Positions 36,397-47,834 of a stretch of DNA of 64,000 nt are shown one piece after another. Source of the stretch: Typha latifolia (Eukaryota; Streptophyta; Magnoliopsida; Poales; Typhaceae); contig CM034104.1 in the NCBI GenBank assembly GCA_019914945.1, positions 5,148,501 through 5,212,500 on the forward strand. The letters run 5' to 3'. The translations under genes and the position numbers were made by a program. A model generated the notes under the pieces. The model saw only the letters and a list, made by a program, of their open reading frames with translations, ran no database searches and had not been told where the DNA came from. The stretch's first letter is position 1, and the number at the start of each line of letters is the position of its first letter.

Positions 36397-39300
36397 GTGG
36401 CATTAACAAGGAGATCAATGGAGAATACACCGACAAGGGAAGACTCAATCCACGATAACCCTAATCGTGAGGTTGATTCCTTTGGGGCGACTACGGCGGG
36501 ACCGAGTCAACCAACGTCCATGGGTGTGAACATGGGTTTGGCGGAAGCCTTAAGGGCATGTTTCAAACATTGCTGCATAGGGTTGATGCAATGCAAAATA
36601 ATCATAATGTTTTAAAAGAATATGTCATGAACTGATTGGCTTCGTCATCTCCTCGACGAAGATCGGTGCCTCAAGAAGGACCAGCAGTGGGACCACATCG
36701 AACCGATACCCCACAGGTCCAGGTGCGACATGTTAATGTCAGTGATCCTCTTTTACCTTTTCCTACACATCATCCCCCACCTCCGATACACAACCCAAGA
36801 CTGGTGGTGGTGGAACCCGAGAGGCGTGCGGCACCGGTTTAGACGTGCTCGAGGATTTAGAGGATGATATTGATCCCTTCGGAGATGGCGATAGACGTGC
36901 TCGAGGATTTAGAGAAGGAGATCAACACGCACAAAAGTTTAGACCTGAACCAAGGATCTTTCGCGAACTCGACAATGCTATCCGAAGGAGAACCGAACGT
37001 TTGGACTTCCCAAAATTCCAAGGCGGTGATCTGACAGATTAGGTGTTTCAAGTGGTATAATACTTTGATTGTCAAGGGACAACGAAAGACACAAAGGTCA
37101 TGATGGCATGCTTTCACCTACAAGGAACGCCATTGCATTGGGACAACAACATATGAAGATTTTGTAGGAGGATTACACGCAGATTTGGGACAACAACATA
37201 TGAAGATTTTGTTGTCACAATAAGCAAGATGGTTTAGAGGACAACCGTATTGAAGTACTAAGTAGAATTTGAAAGAGTTAGTAGTCATTGTGAGCCATCT
37301 TGGCCCGAACCGACATTGATGAGCACATTCATTTCAGGGCTGCGGGAGGAGATACAGGTAGATGTTCGTGCTTTTAGTCCTACCACTCTTAAGGAGGCCT
37401 TTGAGAAGGCCGTGAGGATGGAGCAAAAGCACAAGGCTCTCAAGATGGCATTGAAAGCAAGTTGGGCAACCGAGATGGGCGGTTTGTGCCTAGAACGCCG
37501 GTTGGAAATTCTACAAGTTCAAAGACAGCGGCTGCTAGTATTAGAGCACGACCACCTTTGAGACCTTCTTCCGATGTTAGATGAGGCACAAGACCCTCCA
37601 TTAGAACTCTCACACCTGCCCAGGTGGAGGGGCGAAGAGCAAAGGCCGTTTGCTTTTGATGTGATGAATGTTTCACCCCCGGTCGGTGTTCCAAACCAAT
37701 CAGGAGTGTGATGATCATCGACGGTCTCAAGGATGACGATGAGGATGTTGGTGATAGAGAGTGTTCAGAGGAGGTCCATGAGGAGGTCGTGGAGGAAGGC
37801 GCGGAGGAAGATATCCAAGCTGAAATATTAATGCATGCATATCCGGGTACTTCCGCACCGAGGACATTGCGAGTGGACGGACTCGTTAGAAAGCATTGTG
37901 TGCACATCCTCATCAATTCTGGGAGTACACATAACTTTCTAGATGAGGGGTTGGTGAGGAAGTTGGGCTTAGATGCTGAACCGACCACGGGATTTGACGT
38001 CGCTCTTGGAGATAGCACGAAGCTTAGGGCGAAGAGCTTGTGTCGTCGGGTCGGTATATGGGTGCAAGGACATGACATCATTCTAGATTTGTATTCGTTA
38101 GCGTCATGAGGAGCGGATATTGTCCTTGGTACTCAGTGGTTGCAGAGCTTGGGCCCCGTCATTTTTTATTTTCGAAGCATGTGAACGAAATTTAAGGAAG
38201 GATACAAAGATGTGCGGCTTACTGGCGTTCGATCTTTGCCAATTCCAGCGATGCAGCCGATGGTGGGGTTGCCTTGTGCGAGTGATTTAGCCTATCTTAT
38301 TCAGTTAGGACCAATAGGAGATGAGCCTCAAATGAGTACAGGTACTACTATTGAATTGTCTAATTTATTAAATAAATTTGCAGGACTGTTTGAGGAACCA
38401 AAGGAGATGCCACCAAGGCGAACGGCGGACCATCGCATAGAGATTGAGCCCGGGGCTGCACCGACGAACATGAGGCTGTATCGATATCCACATGTACAAA
38501 AGGAAGTTATCTCAAAGATAGTAGATAAGATATTAGAGCAAGGCCTCATCTAACCAAGTCATAGCTCTTACTTATCGCCCGTGCTATTGGTGCGAAAGAA
38601 GGATGGACATGAAATATTTGTGTTGACTACCGAACACTAAATGTTATCACTGTCAAGGACCGGTATCCCATTTCGATTATAGAGGAGCTGCTGGATGAGC
38701 TTGCAAGGGCAACCATATTCAGCAAGCTTGACTTGAGTGCTGGATATCATCAAATTAGAGTTTACCCAGCGGATGTGCACAAAACTGCATTTCGGACTTC
38801 GGACGGGCAGTATGAGTTCCGGATGTCTTGGTATTTTTTGACAACATTTTGGTGTATAACAAGACTGAAATGGAGCATTGGCGGCATTTAGAGGATGTGC
38901 TAAATTCGTTGAAGCAAAACGAGCTGAAGATTAAGAAGTCCAAGTGCTTATGGGGAGTACCACAAGTTGAGTATTTATGTCACATCATCTCAACGGAAGG
39001 TGTAGCGGCGGATCCTCAAAAAGTAGCATGCATGACCGCTTGACCGATCCTTATTACCACCATAGGATTACAAGGATTCTTGGGGCTGACTGGATATTAT
39101 TACCGCTTCATCGTCGGGTATGGCAAGATCGCTGCTCCTCTCACTTCTTTGCTAAGGAAGAAGTCTTTTAGATGAATGGATGAAGCCACTACAGTCTTTC
39201 AAAAACTAAAAACAGTAATGACAACGGCTCCAGTTTTAGCTCTATCGGACTTCACCAAAGAGTTCATTGTGGAATGTGATGTGTTAGGAGTTGGCGTAGG

Positions 39301-41080
39301 AGCTATACTAATGCAAGGAGGACGTCCCGTAGCCTTTCTTAGCAAGGCTTTATCACAAAAATTTCAGCAATTATCGACCTACAAAAGAGAGATGTTGGCA
39401 ATTCTGTATGCGGTAATAAAGTGGAGGCCTTATTTGATCGGTAGGCGATTCATTATCTGAACCGATCAAAGGAGCCTTCCATACTTTATGGGACAACACA
39501 CTGCGCCACAACAGAGATGGGTCACAAAATTGTTGGGGTATGATAATAAAATTTAATACAAGAAAGGAACGAAAAATAGAGCAGCGGATGCACTATCACG
39601 CTAACCCGATACCGCCGAGCTTGTAGCCTATTCTTCTCATACTTTTTCTTTTCTTGATGAGCTCAGTTATGCATGTACATCTGACTCAGATGTTTTGAGA
39701 TTGTTACAGGAGGTGTTGGATGATATGGAACGCCACCCAGTGTTGGAGAATTGAGGCGGTTTGTTGCTGGATCACGGATGCATTCAGGTGCCCGCAAATG
39801 ATGGATTGTGATAGAAATTGTTGGAGCATTTCCACAAAACTTCAGAGGCTGATCATGAGGGTGTCTTGAGAATTTATAGGAGGATATCTCAGAGTTGCAC
39901 GTGGCCAAGATTGAGGTGAGATGTGAAGAGTTTTGTCCGTGCTTACAAAGTCTGTTAAAAGGCTAAGGCAACCACATTGAAACCGGTCGAATTACTATAG
40001 GCTCTACCGATACCGGACCATATTTGGGAAGATATTTCTATGGATTTCGTAGAGGGTCTTCTGCTGGTACGTGGTTATTCTGTTATTTTTGTGGTGGTTG
40101 AAAGATTGAGCAAGTATGCGCACTTTTCTACATTGTTGCATCAATTTTCAGTCAAGTCATTGGCTAAAATTTTTATTAGAGATGTTGCTCGGTTACATGG
40201 CATGCCACGCACGATTGTCTCGAATTGTGATCGTGTATTTATGAGCGACTTTTGGATGGAGTTTTTCAAATTACAGAGGACTTGATTGAACTTCAGTTCA
40301 GCCTGTCATCCACAGACGGACAGCCAAATCGAGGTGGTCAATCGAGGTATTGAGTAGTACTTGCTGTGCTTTGTTGTAGAGATGCAGAGACGATGGTTGG
40401 AGTTCTTATCATGGGCGGAGTGGTCTTACAACACCGCCTACCACAGCAGCATTGGCATGACCCCGTTTGAGGTGGTGTATGGGTGCACGGCTTCGGCATT
40501 ACGCGCTAATGACCTAGTAGCATCTGTAGATCGGACGGAGGTGGACTTAGCTTTGATGGATAGAGACGCCATATGAAGGAGGTCGCGTGCCCATCTTAGA
40601 CTTACTCAAAACCGCATGAAGCAAGTTTACGATTGCAGCTATCAGGAGCATGAGTTTGACATCAGTAGTTGGGTGTTCGATAGGGTGCAACCGTATCGAC
40701 AGGTGACCTTGCATCCGATGTGAAACTAAAAGTTAGCACATTGCTACTTTGGTCCGTTTCAGGTGTTAGTGCATATTGATTCAGTTGTGTATCATTTGGA
40801 GCTGCTTGAGGGATCGAGAGAGCATCCAGTCTTCCATGTTTCATTGCTCAAAGAGCGGATTGGAGATCATGAGGTCGTTGGGTCAGTTTTATCGGAGCCA
40901 TTAAAGGAGATAGAGATCATAGAGCCAGTTCGTGTACTTGCTAGGCGCCGGTGATATCATGGTACTAGATTAGAGATGGACATTCTAGTTGAGTGGCTAA
41001 GCAAGCCATTCGATGAGGCAACATGGGAGTTGGATACGAACATCTTGGAGCATTTTTCCGACTTTACACATTGAGGACAA
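36397..41080 (+). pseudogene. Chromovirus C gag-pol, complete order but broken
   Basis: Full Ty3/gypsy domain order on the + strand with many stops and frameshifts. Gag at 36397-37560 (RLDFPKFQGGDLTD then a TAG, FISGLREEIQVDVRAF); zinc knuckle trace near 37650; protease 37850-38170 with ILINSGSTHNFLD, catalytic Asp replaced by Asn; reverse transcriptase 38340-39050, missing about 90 bp around the PFGLTNAP region just before FFDNILVY; RNase H 39176-39600 (VECDVLG, LSTYKREML, NRAADALSR); integrase 39700-40750 with DDE core (SMDFVEG, SNCDRVF, IEVVNRG); GPF/Y motif near 40755; chromodomain at 40900-41030 (RRRYHGTRLEMDILVEW...ATWEL). The chromodomain places it among plant chromoviruses. Dead element. 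Confidence 0.92.
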
Positions 41081-41101
41081 GGTGGGGGAAGCATGGTGGG
41101 T
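41079..41101 (+). other. Polypurine tract of chromovirus C
   Basis: GGTGGGGGAAGCATGGTGGG immediately before the 3' LTR, the usual plus-strand primer. The family-typical GAGGACAAGG lies just upstream. Confidence 0.75.
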
Positions 41102-41934
41102 TGATACACCTAGTTAGAGTCTTTTCTTATTGCATTAGTTATTTCTTTTTATTAAAATAATTTTTCTATAGGTCGCGTTCGAACGCGGTTGGGGCCATGT
41201 TCGAACGCCTTTGCGAACGCTTGCAGCTGGTTCGTGAAAATAGAGAACTCAAAATACGCGTTCGAACGCGGTCGAGCGCGTTCGAACGCCACATTCGAAT
41301 GTCTGCATTAGGTTTGCATCGACAGAGAACGCCTTTTGTGCCTTCGAACGCAATCGGCGGGAGTCCACTAGAAATAGGGTTAATATTTGTTATTTTGACT
41401 TGTTGGCTAGCCTCTATAAAGTTGTGGATGGCAGCTCAAATCAAAATACTATTGAAATATTAGTTTCTTGCCTCTCTTTCTTCTCTTTAGTCTCTCTACC
41501 TTAATCACCATCCTCTCTCTTCACCAACCTACCACCTCTATCGTTGGCAAGGTCTCTCCTAACTTCTAATCTCTCTCGTCTGTTGAGTCCTCCTTCTTCT
41601 TTGGGATCTTGACCATTTCTTCCCCTTCGTCTTTATCCCTTAAACAACATCAATCTTCCACCCTCCTCTCCAATATCATCCATAACCCTAACATCCACTC
41701 CACCCATCACCACTACCATCATCCTCACTATATCATATTTTTATCCTAGTTTCTGTCCGAATCTGTGAAGGTTGTAAATACAAAAAACGTAGATCAGGGA
41801 GTTACAGATCGATCCTAGTTATTTTAGTAATTTTTTATCTATGGCTGAATATTTGGTGAATAGTTTCCCTCGATTGTGCGGACTACTTTCTACAATAAAT
41901 TCAGATTTTGAAGAAATCGTTCTATAACCTATCA
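41102..41934 (+). repeat. 3' LTR of chromovirus C
   Basis: Starts TGATACACCTAG and ends CTATCA, followed by the CACTC duplication. It contains a dense set of GTTCGAAC palindromes at 41165-41350. Confidence 0.85.
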
Positions 41935-42066
41935 CACTCAAACTTGAGAACTTTGATAATCTTTTAGTGCACTTAGTTTGATATCTCCTCCCCACACAGT
42001 TTGGTTAATTCAAGTTGATCTACAATTGTCAGAAAGAGACTTGGTCTCTAAATGAACTTATCTCAC
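41935..42066 (+). pseudogene. Copia gag remnant, 3' part
   Basis: Continues the Gag frame interrupted at 35569: KLENFDNLLVHLV, PTQFG, YNCQKETWSLNELISH, the standard next segment of UBN2-type Gag, with in-frame stops. It is cut at about 42066 by the joint to a gypsy fragment. Confidence 0.85.
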
Positions 42067-42555
42067 ACTATTTTATAATTGTACCCAAGTAGCTTGGATA
42101 TCTATCGTTGTTATGCCACTGTATATATTCACTAACTCCAAAAGAATTGCAAAGTCTATTGATCAATGCTGATAATGAAGCAACAACCAATGAGACATGA
42201 CTCCTTATTATGATATCACAAAGAATTGCAAACATCTCCCGCTCATAAGTAGATAGTTGCTAAGATATAAGTTAGAGCCTTACTAAGGTAAGCGAGGGGG
42301 CCAACCATCTTGTATAAGAACGGGTCCAATGCTAACTCTGAAAGCATCACACTCAATAACTAATATATTTAGAAAATTGGCTAGAGCTAAAATGAAAGCA
42401 GAGGTTAAGGCTGCATTTTAACTTCTCAAATGCATACCATTACTTGTTTGTCCATCTAAACACAACCTTCTTCTATAAGGATGTTAATGGGGCAGCAAAT
42501 TTTTCATAACATTTGATGAACCGACGATAGTAGCCTATAAGGCAAATGAAACATT
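42067..42555 (-). pseudogene. Ty3/gypsy RT-RNase H fragment
   Basis: Minus-strand remnant of a different gypsy copy. From the right, a piece resembling the GYYRRFI...APLTSLL region near 42480-42540, then VIECDAF and an LVQDG-like segment near 42290-42365, then ISKLLGYNYKIV near 42075-42110. Heavily mutated, no LTR attached. Confidence 0.75.
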
Positions 42556-42827
42556 GTCGTCTGTTTGGATGCAATACACATAGACAAGAGATGGTACATA
42601 TTGAACTTAGTTGGGCCACAAGTTGCTTGTGAATATTTGAAATTGGTGTGCACCAATGCTGGTAGGTGATCTCGGTGAGGCTGATTTAACGAGACTTCTG
42701 GGACAGACTTCTAGAAATTGTTGGAGGCTGTGGAGTGATTTTGGATAGAAATTGTTGGGACAGACCCCGTTGTCAGTTCAACATCCAAGCCCATCTTTCT
42801 CACCAATCTCTCGTCTAGAAAGTTATG
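42556..42827. other. Patchwork of repeat fragments
   Basis: 42556-42764 is a copy of the first 190 bp of the unclassified segment (13851 onward). 42765-42827 is a 63-bp piece of the chromovirus B protease region (as 13384-13449). At ATGTGTAGAGC it joins spacer sequence equivalent to 3517 onward. Confidence 0.7.
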
Positions 42828-43235
42828 TGTAGAGCTATGCTCGTAGGCCACATCAATCCTCACACCCGACCACACACATCCTAAGGGTAAACCCTAGCTA
42901 TAAAATTGCCAACCATTAGTCAGCCATGACCGATTGTCTGCCACCATACACTAAGAATCTCAATCGTAAGCCCATCACAAAGGTCGGTATCACACATTTA
43001 CTATTATTTGAGCCATCGGCTCCACATCATCGCACCACTGTATGAAAATCATGAGTCGTCGCTCACGGACGTTCTCACCCTGCATAATCGGGTACCGCTA
43101 TGTCTACGTCATTCTACCCTTCTCTCTTTCTATCTTAAATATCCCAAAGGGTATGACTCTCGTTGATCGACATTAAATCGCCTATCGCCTAGCGAAATGA
43201 CCGCTTGATTGTTTGGGATCAACAGACTAAGTGAC
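42828..43235. other. Unit 3 spacer left of element D
   Basis: Matches 3517-3935 of unit 1 and ends in GTGAC, the left target duplication of element D. It continues at 48850. Confidence 0.75.
43231..43235. other. Target-site duplication of element D
   Basis: GTGAC, repeated at 48850-48854. Five-base duplications are normal for Ty3/gypsy integration. Confidence 0.95.
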
Positions 43236-44323
43236 TGATACGATCTTCTCTTTGGAGCTAAGGCTCTGATACCAGCTTGATACGATCTTCTCTTTGGGGC
43301 TAAGGCTCTGATACCAGATTGTTACGATCACACCTCTGGCTATGGAGCTCTGATACCAGCTTGATACGATCTGGCACGGAACTTTGAAATTAGATCCCAA
43401 AATATGCTGTCGTCGGATCGACGTGAGATTTTGATATATTGTAGCCTCGTAAAAGAGCTTTCCAACAAATCTAGTTACAGGCGAATCGGAGTTGGGGATC
43501 TCGAGATATCGTTCGTTTAGTGAACGAATGTCAGGATGCTCTATTTTGGATTCGTGGATGGAGGCACGAGATCCTGGGTAATGGTGGATGGTGGTGGACC
43601 GGCATTAATGTGGTGGCACCAGTGAAAAGTGATGGTGGAATGGTTGTGGTTGATGGAAGGATTAGGGCAAGTGTTGGATAGATTGGACGAAGGGGGAGAA
43701 GAGGGCCACCCCTAAGGGACTAGGGTGATTAGCCGGACGAGGGAGGTTAGAAGCGGCGTCGCCGGGGATTGAGAGAACGAGAGCGAAGAAGACGAAGGAA
43801 GCAAGGCAAAACTCAATCTCAATAATAAATACTGATTTTGGTTGCCCTACACATCCTTTTATAGGCTAACCAACAACTCACATTAACCCTAAAACACAAT
43901 TTTCGCCGACCGCGTTCGAACTCGCCCGACCGCATTCGAACGCATCGAATTAGCTCTTCTGGATTTGCGAACACGATGCAGGCGTTCAAACGCGTGATCG
44001 AACGCGCCTGTCGGTATTTGCGAACGCGATGCAGGCGTTCACAGTGCGTTCGAACGCACCGCGTTCGAACGCACAGTACATTCTCTTCTCCACGTTCACA
44101 ACCCCGTCCACAAACTGCGTTCGAACTCACTCCACCCGCGTTCGAACTCACTCCACCCGCGTTCGAACTCACTCCACCCGCGTTCGAACTCACTCCACCC
44201 GCGTTCGAACGCGACGTACAGAAAACTTATTTTAATGGAAATTAAACACTAAAACATGAAATAAAAACACTCCTAAAGTGAACCCATGCTCGAGACGACG
44301 TCGGTGAAGTCCGAATCGTATCA
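43236..44323 (-). repeat. 3' LTR of chromovirus D
   Basis: 1,088 bp with TGATACGATC and CGTATCA ends. At the left it carries a 42-bp tandem array containing three primer-site-like GCTCTGATACCA copies (43263, 43305, 43347). A TATA box (reverse strand) is at 43857-43863. A VNTR of four 21-bp units is at 44117-44200. It exceeds the other LTR by 73 bp, equal to three extra 21-bp units plus one extra GTTCGAACGC. Confidence 0.92.
44117..44213. repeat. 21-bp VNTR in D LTR
   Basis: Four exact head-to-tail 21-bp units, each starting GCGTTCGAACTCACTCC, plus a partial fifth. The partner LTR has one unit and a partial (about 48705-48738). Confidence 0.95.
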
Positions 44324-44385
44324 ATCCACCACGCTTCCGCAACCTTGTCCTCAAGGTTTGAAGTTTGTGAAGCGATCTTTGAACT

Positions 44386-45834
44386 CTAGCTTAAGTTCCT
44401 CCATGGTATGATCTTTTGCATTGGTTCCCCACATATCTGAAGATATAGAAAATGCCGGTGGTCTTGAAAGAGCGGCAAGCTCACTTGTGTCCTAAGGCGC
44501 GAAAGAGCATCGGCGGCTCGATTTTTAATCCGCTTTTTGTAGACTAATTTGTAGTCATACCCAAGGAGTTTCGTGACCCACCGTTGTTGGGCTGGGGTGT
44601 GCACACGTTGCTCCATGAAGTAGGGTAAGCTACGCTGGTCCGTGCGGATAGTAAATCGTTGGCCAATCAAGTAGGGTTGCCATTTGGTGACGGCGTGTAG
44701 AATCGCTAGCATTTCGCGCTCGTAGGTAGATAGCTGTCGCGACTGACTTGACAATGCTTTGCTCATATATGCCATGGGTCTGCCCTCTTGCATCAAAACT
44801 GCTCCAATGCCCTCACCCGAAGCATCGCACTCCACCACAAAGGGCTTGCCGAAATCTGGTAGTGCTAGAACCGGAGCTGTAGACATAGCTGTCTTCAAGG
44901 CTTCGAAGGCCTCCGTTGCTTTGCCCGTCCATTGAAACCCACCTTTTCTGAGTAAGGAGGTCAGCGGGGCAGCAATTTTGCCATAGTTGGCAATAAATCG
45001 CCGGTAGTACCCTGTCAATCCAAGGAATCCCCTCAATTCCCTTTGATTAGTAGGAATCGGCCAATCCACCATATTCTTGATCTTGCTTGGGTCGGCTTCC
45101 ACTCCTTTTACAGAGATTATATGCCCCAAGTACTCCACTCTTGACTCTCCCCAAAGACACTTGCTCATCTTAACTTTTAGCTCGTTTTGTCGCAAGATAT
45201 TTAATACCTCCTGCACGTGCCGCAAGTGCTCACTCCAATTCCTGCTATATACTAGAATATCATCAAAGAAGACGAGCACGTACCGACGCAAGAGTGGGCG
45301 GAAGAGGTCATTCATCAGCCCTTGGAAGGTGGCCGGTGCATTGGTGAGCCCAAACGGCATGACTCGGAACTCATAGTGGCCATCGTGAGTTCGGAACGCC
45401 GTTTTGTGTACATCTTCAGGGTCGACTCAGATTTGATGGTATCTCGCTCTTAAGTCAAGTTTGCTGAACTAGGCCGACCCTGTGAGCTCATCTAGCAACT
45501 CCTCGATCACCGGTATTGGATACCAGTCCTTGACAATAATTGCATTCAAGGCTCGGTAGTCGACGCAAAACCGCCAACTCCGGTCTTTCTTCCGAACCAG
45601 CAGCACCGGCGATGAGTAGGCACTTCTACTCGGTTGAATAATCCCTTGCTCGAGCATTTCCTCCACCAATTTACTGATCTCTTCCTTCTGGACATGCGGG
45701 TACCGATAGGGTCGGACATTCGCAGGTTCAGCCCCTGGAATGATTTGGATGCGATGGTCATGACGATGGTTCGGCGGTAGTCCTCGGGGTTCCTTGAAGA
45801 GATCCCGAAACTCCCGCAGCGGCTCTTCCATGTC
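44386..45834 (-). pseudogene. Element D reverse transcriptase-RNase H
   Basis: One reading frame from about 45834 down to 44386 except for two stops, at 45469-45471 (TAG) and 45427-45429 (TGA, probably a CGA mutated at its CpG). RT landmarks: [42 protein letters not shown] and the catalytic FFDDILVYSR. RNase H landmarks: FVVECDASGEGIGAV, LSTYEREMLAILHAV, RTDQRSLPYF, NRAADALSR. After RNase H about 25 unrelated residues follow, then the end trace of the pol gene, so integrase was removed by an internal deletion. It encodes the enzyme that copies element RNA into DNA, now non-functional in this copy. Confidence 0.92.
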
Positions 45835-47260
45835 GAGGCTACTTCCTTTGGTGGTGGATGTTCTGGTTCAACAACAGCCATTTGCAATAGTAGAGCTCGG
45901 TCCCCGCACAAAGAAAACCCACAAGTGGTTGCAATGTCGGCCCTTGCCGCGGTTGATTTCCATCTAGCAAGCACCCTTCTTCCATTCCTCCGAAATGTCA
46001 GTGTGAGGTTTGAGAAATCAAATGTTACGGGCCCCAAGCTTTGAAGCCATTGAGTCCCCAAAACAATATCGGCACCTTGCAAGGCCAACGGATAAAGGTC
46101 CAATGTGAAAGTTTGGCCTTGCACCTTCAATTCCACACCTCCACAAATAAAATCTGCTCGCAATGTGGTGCCATCTCCGATTGTCACATCAAACCCTTCC
46201 ATGGGTTCCAACTCGAGCCCAATCTTCCTAAGGAGCCTCTTGTCAATGAAGTTGTGGGTGGACCCGGTGTCAATCAAGATTCTCACTGTGGTTTTCTTGA
46301 CTACCCCGTTTACCCGCAAGGTTTTTGGCGCAGCTGTCCCCGAATAGGCGTGGAGGGAGATTTCGGCTATCATGTCCTCCATGAGTTGCTCCTCAGTTTC
46401 TTCTCCTTGATGTCCAGCCACATCTGTACCTTCAGCTGCAAACTCATCCTCCGCTTCCTCCAATCCATCGATTAGCATCACCGATCCCATCGGTTTAGCG
46501 CAGCGATGCCCGGATACAAACTTCTCATCACAACGGAAGCATAGGCCCTTGGCTCTTATTTCTTCTACTTGGGCTGGTGTGAGTGCTCGTCCCGGACCTC
46601 TAGGTGCATACTTCACATCTTGGGATGGCTTCAAGGGTGCTCGAGGAGGTACCACTGTAGCAGCAACCCTTGGTACTCCGATAGTATTTCCCGCCGCTAT
46701 GTTTGGTTGAGCTTGATTGCGGCTTCCTTGGCTCATCCAACTCTGTTTCAAGTGTATCTTCATGGCCCTATGTTTTTCTTCCATAAGCACCGCATCTTCG
46801 AAAGCCTCTTTTAAAGTTCTAGGCCTTAAAGCCCTCACATCGGCTTGTATGTCACCTCGCAACCCGGAGATGAAGGTGCTGCAAAGTTGCTGATCCGTCC
46901 ATGGTGGATGACATCGGCTACTAATTTTCTCAAATTCTTCTTGGTATGACTCAACCGTGGTCTTTTGCACCGTCTTTGAGAGGAGAGCATCAAAGTCTTC
47001 ATATCCCGATGCTCCAAATCGCCGTGTGATATCGGCGCAAAATTCAGCCCAAGTTTCGATAGCCTCAGTGGCATTGGCTGCTCGAAACCAATGAAGCGCC
47101 GCATCCTCAAGGTGGAAGCTCGCAAGCGTCACCTTGTACTCTTCCGCCGTTCCTTGGTATGCAAAGAATTGCTCCGCCCTATACAACCAATCGATCGGGT
47201 CACCACCTTTGAACTTGGGGAATTCGAGACGCACGACTTGTCCACGGATGCCATTGTCTC
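45835..47260 (-). pseudogene. Element D gag (C-terminal part), zinc knuckle and protease
   Basis: Long open frame: Gag capsid-like part (RLEFPKFKGGDPIDWLYRA, STFISGLRGDIQADVRAL), zinc knuckle CFRCDEKFVSGHRC near 46500-46540, then protease with an intact catalytic ILIDTGSTHNF near 46255-46290 and VLGTQWLQSLG. A frameshift at about 45840-45880 separates it from the RT frame, and another near 47290 from the Gag N-terminus. Unlike elements B and C, the protease Asp is kept. Confidence 0.9.
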
Positions 47261-47289
47261 ATTCCGGATCATGTCCTTGTCTAACCGGG

Positions 47290-47793
47290 AGGATGCACCA
47301 TGAAGGGTTGATGATCCCTCCTTCGCCTTTGATTAACTTGTTGTGGTTCCGGATCGTATTGACCCGCCCACGGATCTTGATCTCCAAGGCGGTCTCCATA
47401 GTGGTTCACCCGTCAGATGGGTTCACCTGCAACTGGACCTGGTGTAACCATCCTTGCTTGCCTCTGCCCATAGGGTGGTGGTAGCAGCGGCTCTTGTGGT
47501 TGCAAAGGCTGAACCGGTGGCGGTGGGTTCAAGGGGGTGGACTCGCGTCGTGGGGTCGATGGTGCTTTCCCGTTCGTCCGTAGTTCCCGCATCATCTCCA
47601 TCATCATCTGGTTGTTGATGGCCAATTGCTCTGAAATAGACCCCAACATGGCTTGAACGCTAGGTTCTTCCGTATTCTGATTAGATCGGGCGGTTCCACG
47701 GGTGGAAGTCCTTGCAATCATTTCTCCCTCCTCTATTGGGAGAATCTCTTCTTCATCATCTCGCCGTGCAGCCATGGATCTGGTTGTCGTCAT
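47290..47793 (-). pseudogene. Element D gag N-terminal part
   Basis: Starts MTTTRSMAARRDDEEE at 47793, 26 bp from the primer site. Acidic and then proline-rich (PPPPVQPLQPQEPLLPPP), as usual for plant Gag N-termini. It stops at a TGA at 47413-47415, with the same frame continuing (RVNHYGDRLGDQDP), so the stop is likely a mutated CGA. Confidence 0.8.
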
Positions 47794-47818
47794 TGGAAGC
47801 GCTTGTCCGAGGAAAGGT

Positions 47819-47831
47819 GGCTCTGATACCA
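47819..47831 (-). other. Primer-binding site of element D
   Basis: Reverse complement reads TGGTATCAGAGCC, three bases inside the 5' LTR. Three additional copies lie within the LTR itself at 47861, 47903 and 47946. Confidence 0.9.
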
Positions 47832-47834
47832 GCT

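Noticed and set aside
37440..38081. 213-codon minus-strand frame opposite chromovirus C gag and protease
   Set aside because: Antisense shadow of the retrotransposon frame, which carries the recognisable Gag and protease motifs.
44117..44213. CRISPR-like regular repeats
   Set aside because: Units are directly head to tail with no unique spacers, lie in a plant LTR, and no cas genes exist.
46041..46475. 144-codon plus-strand frame opposite element D protease
   Set aside because: Antisense to a clear protease domain and without its own motifs.
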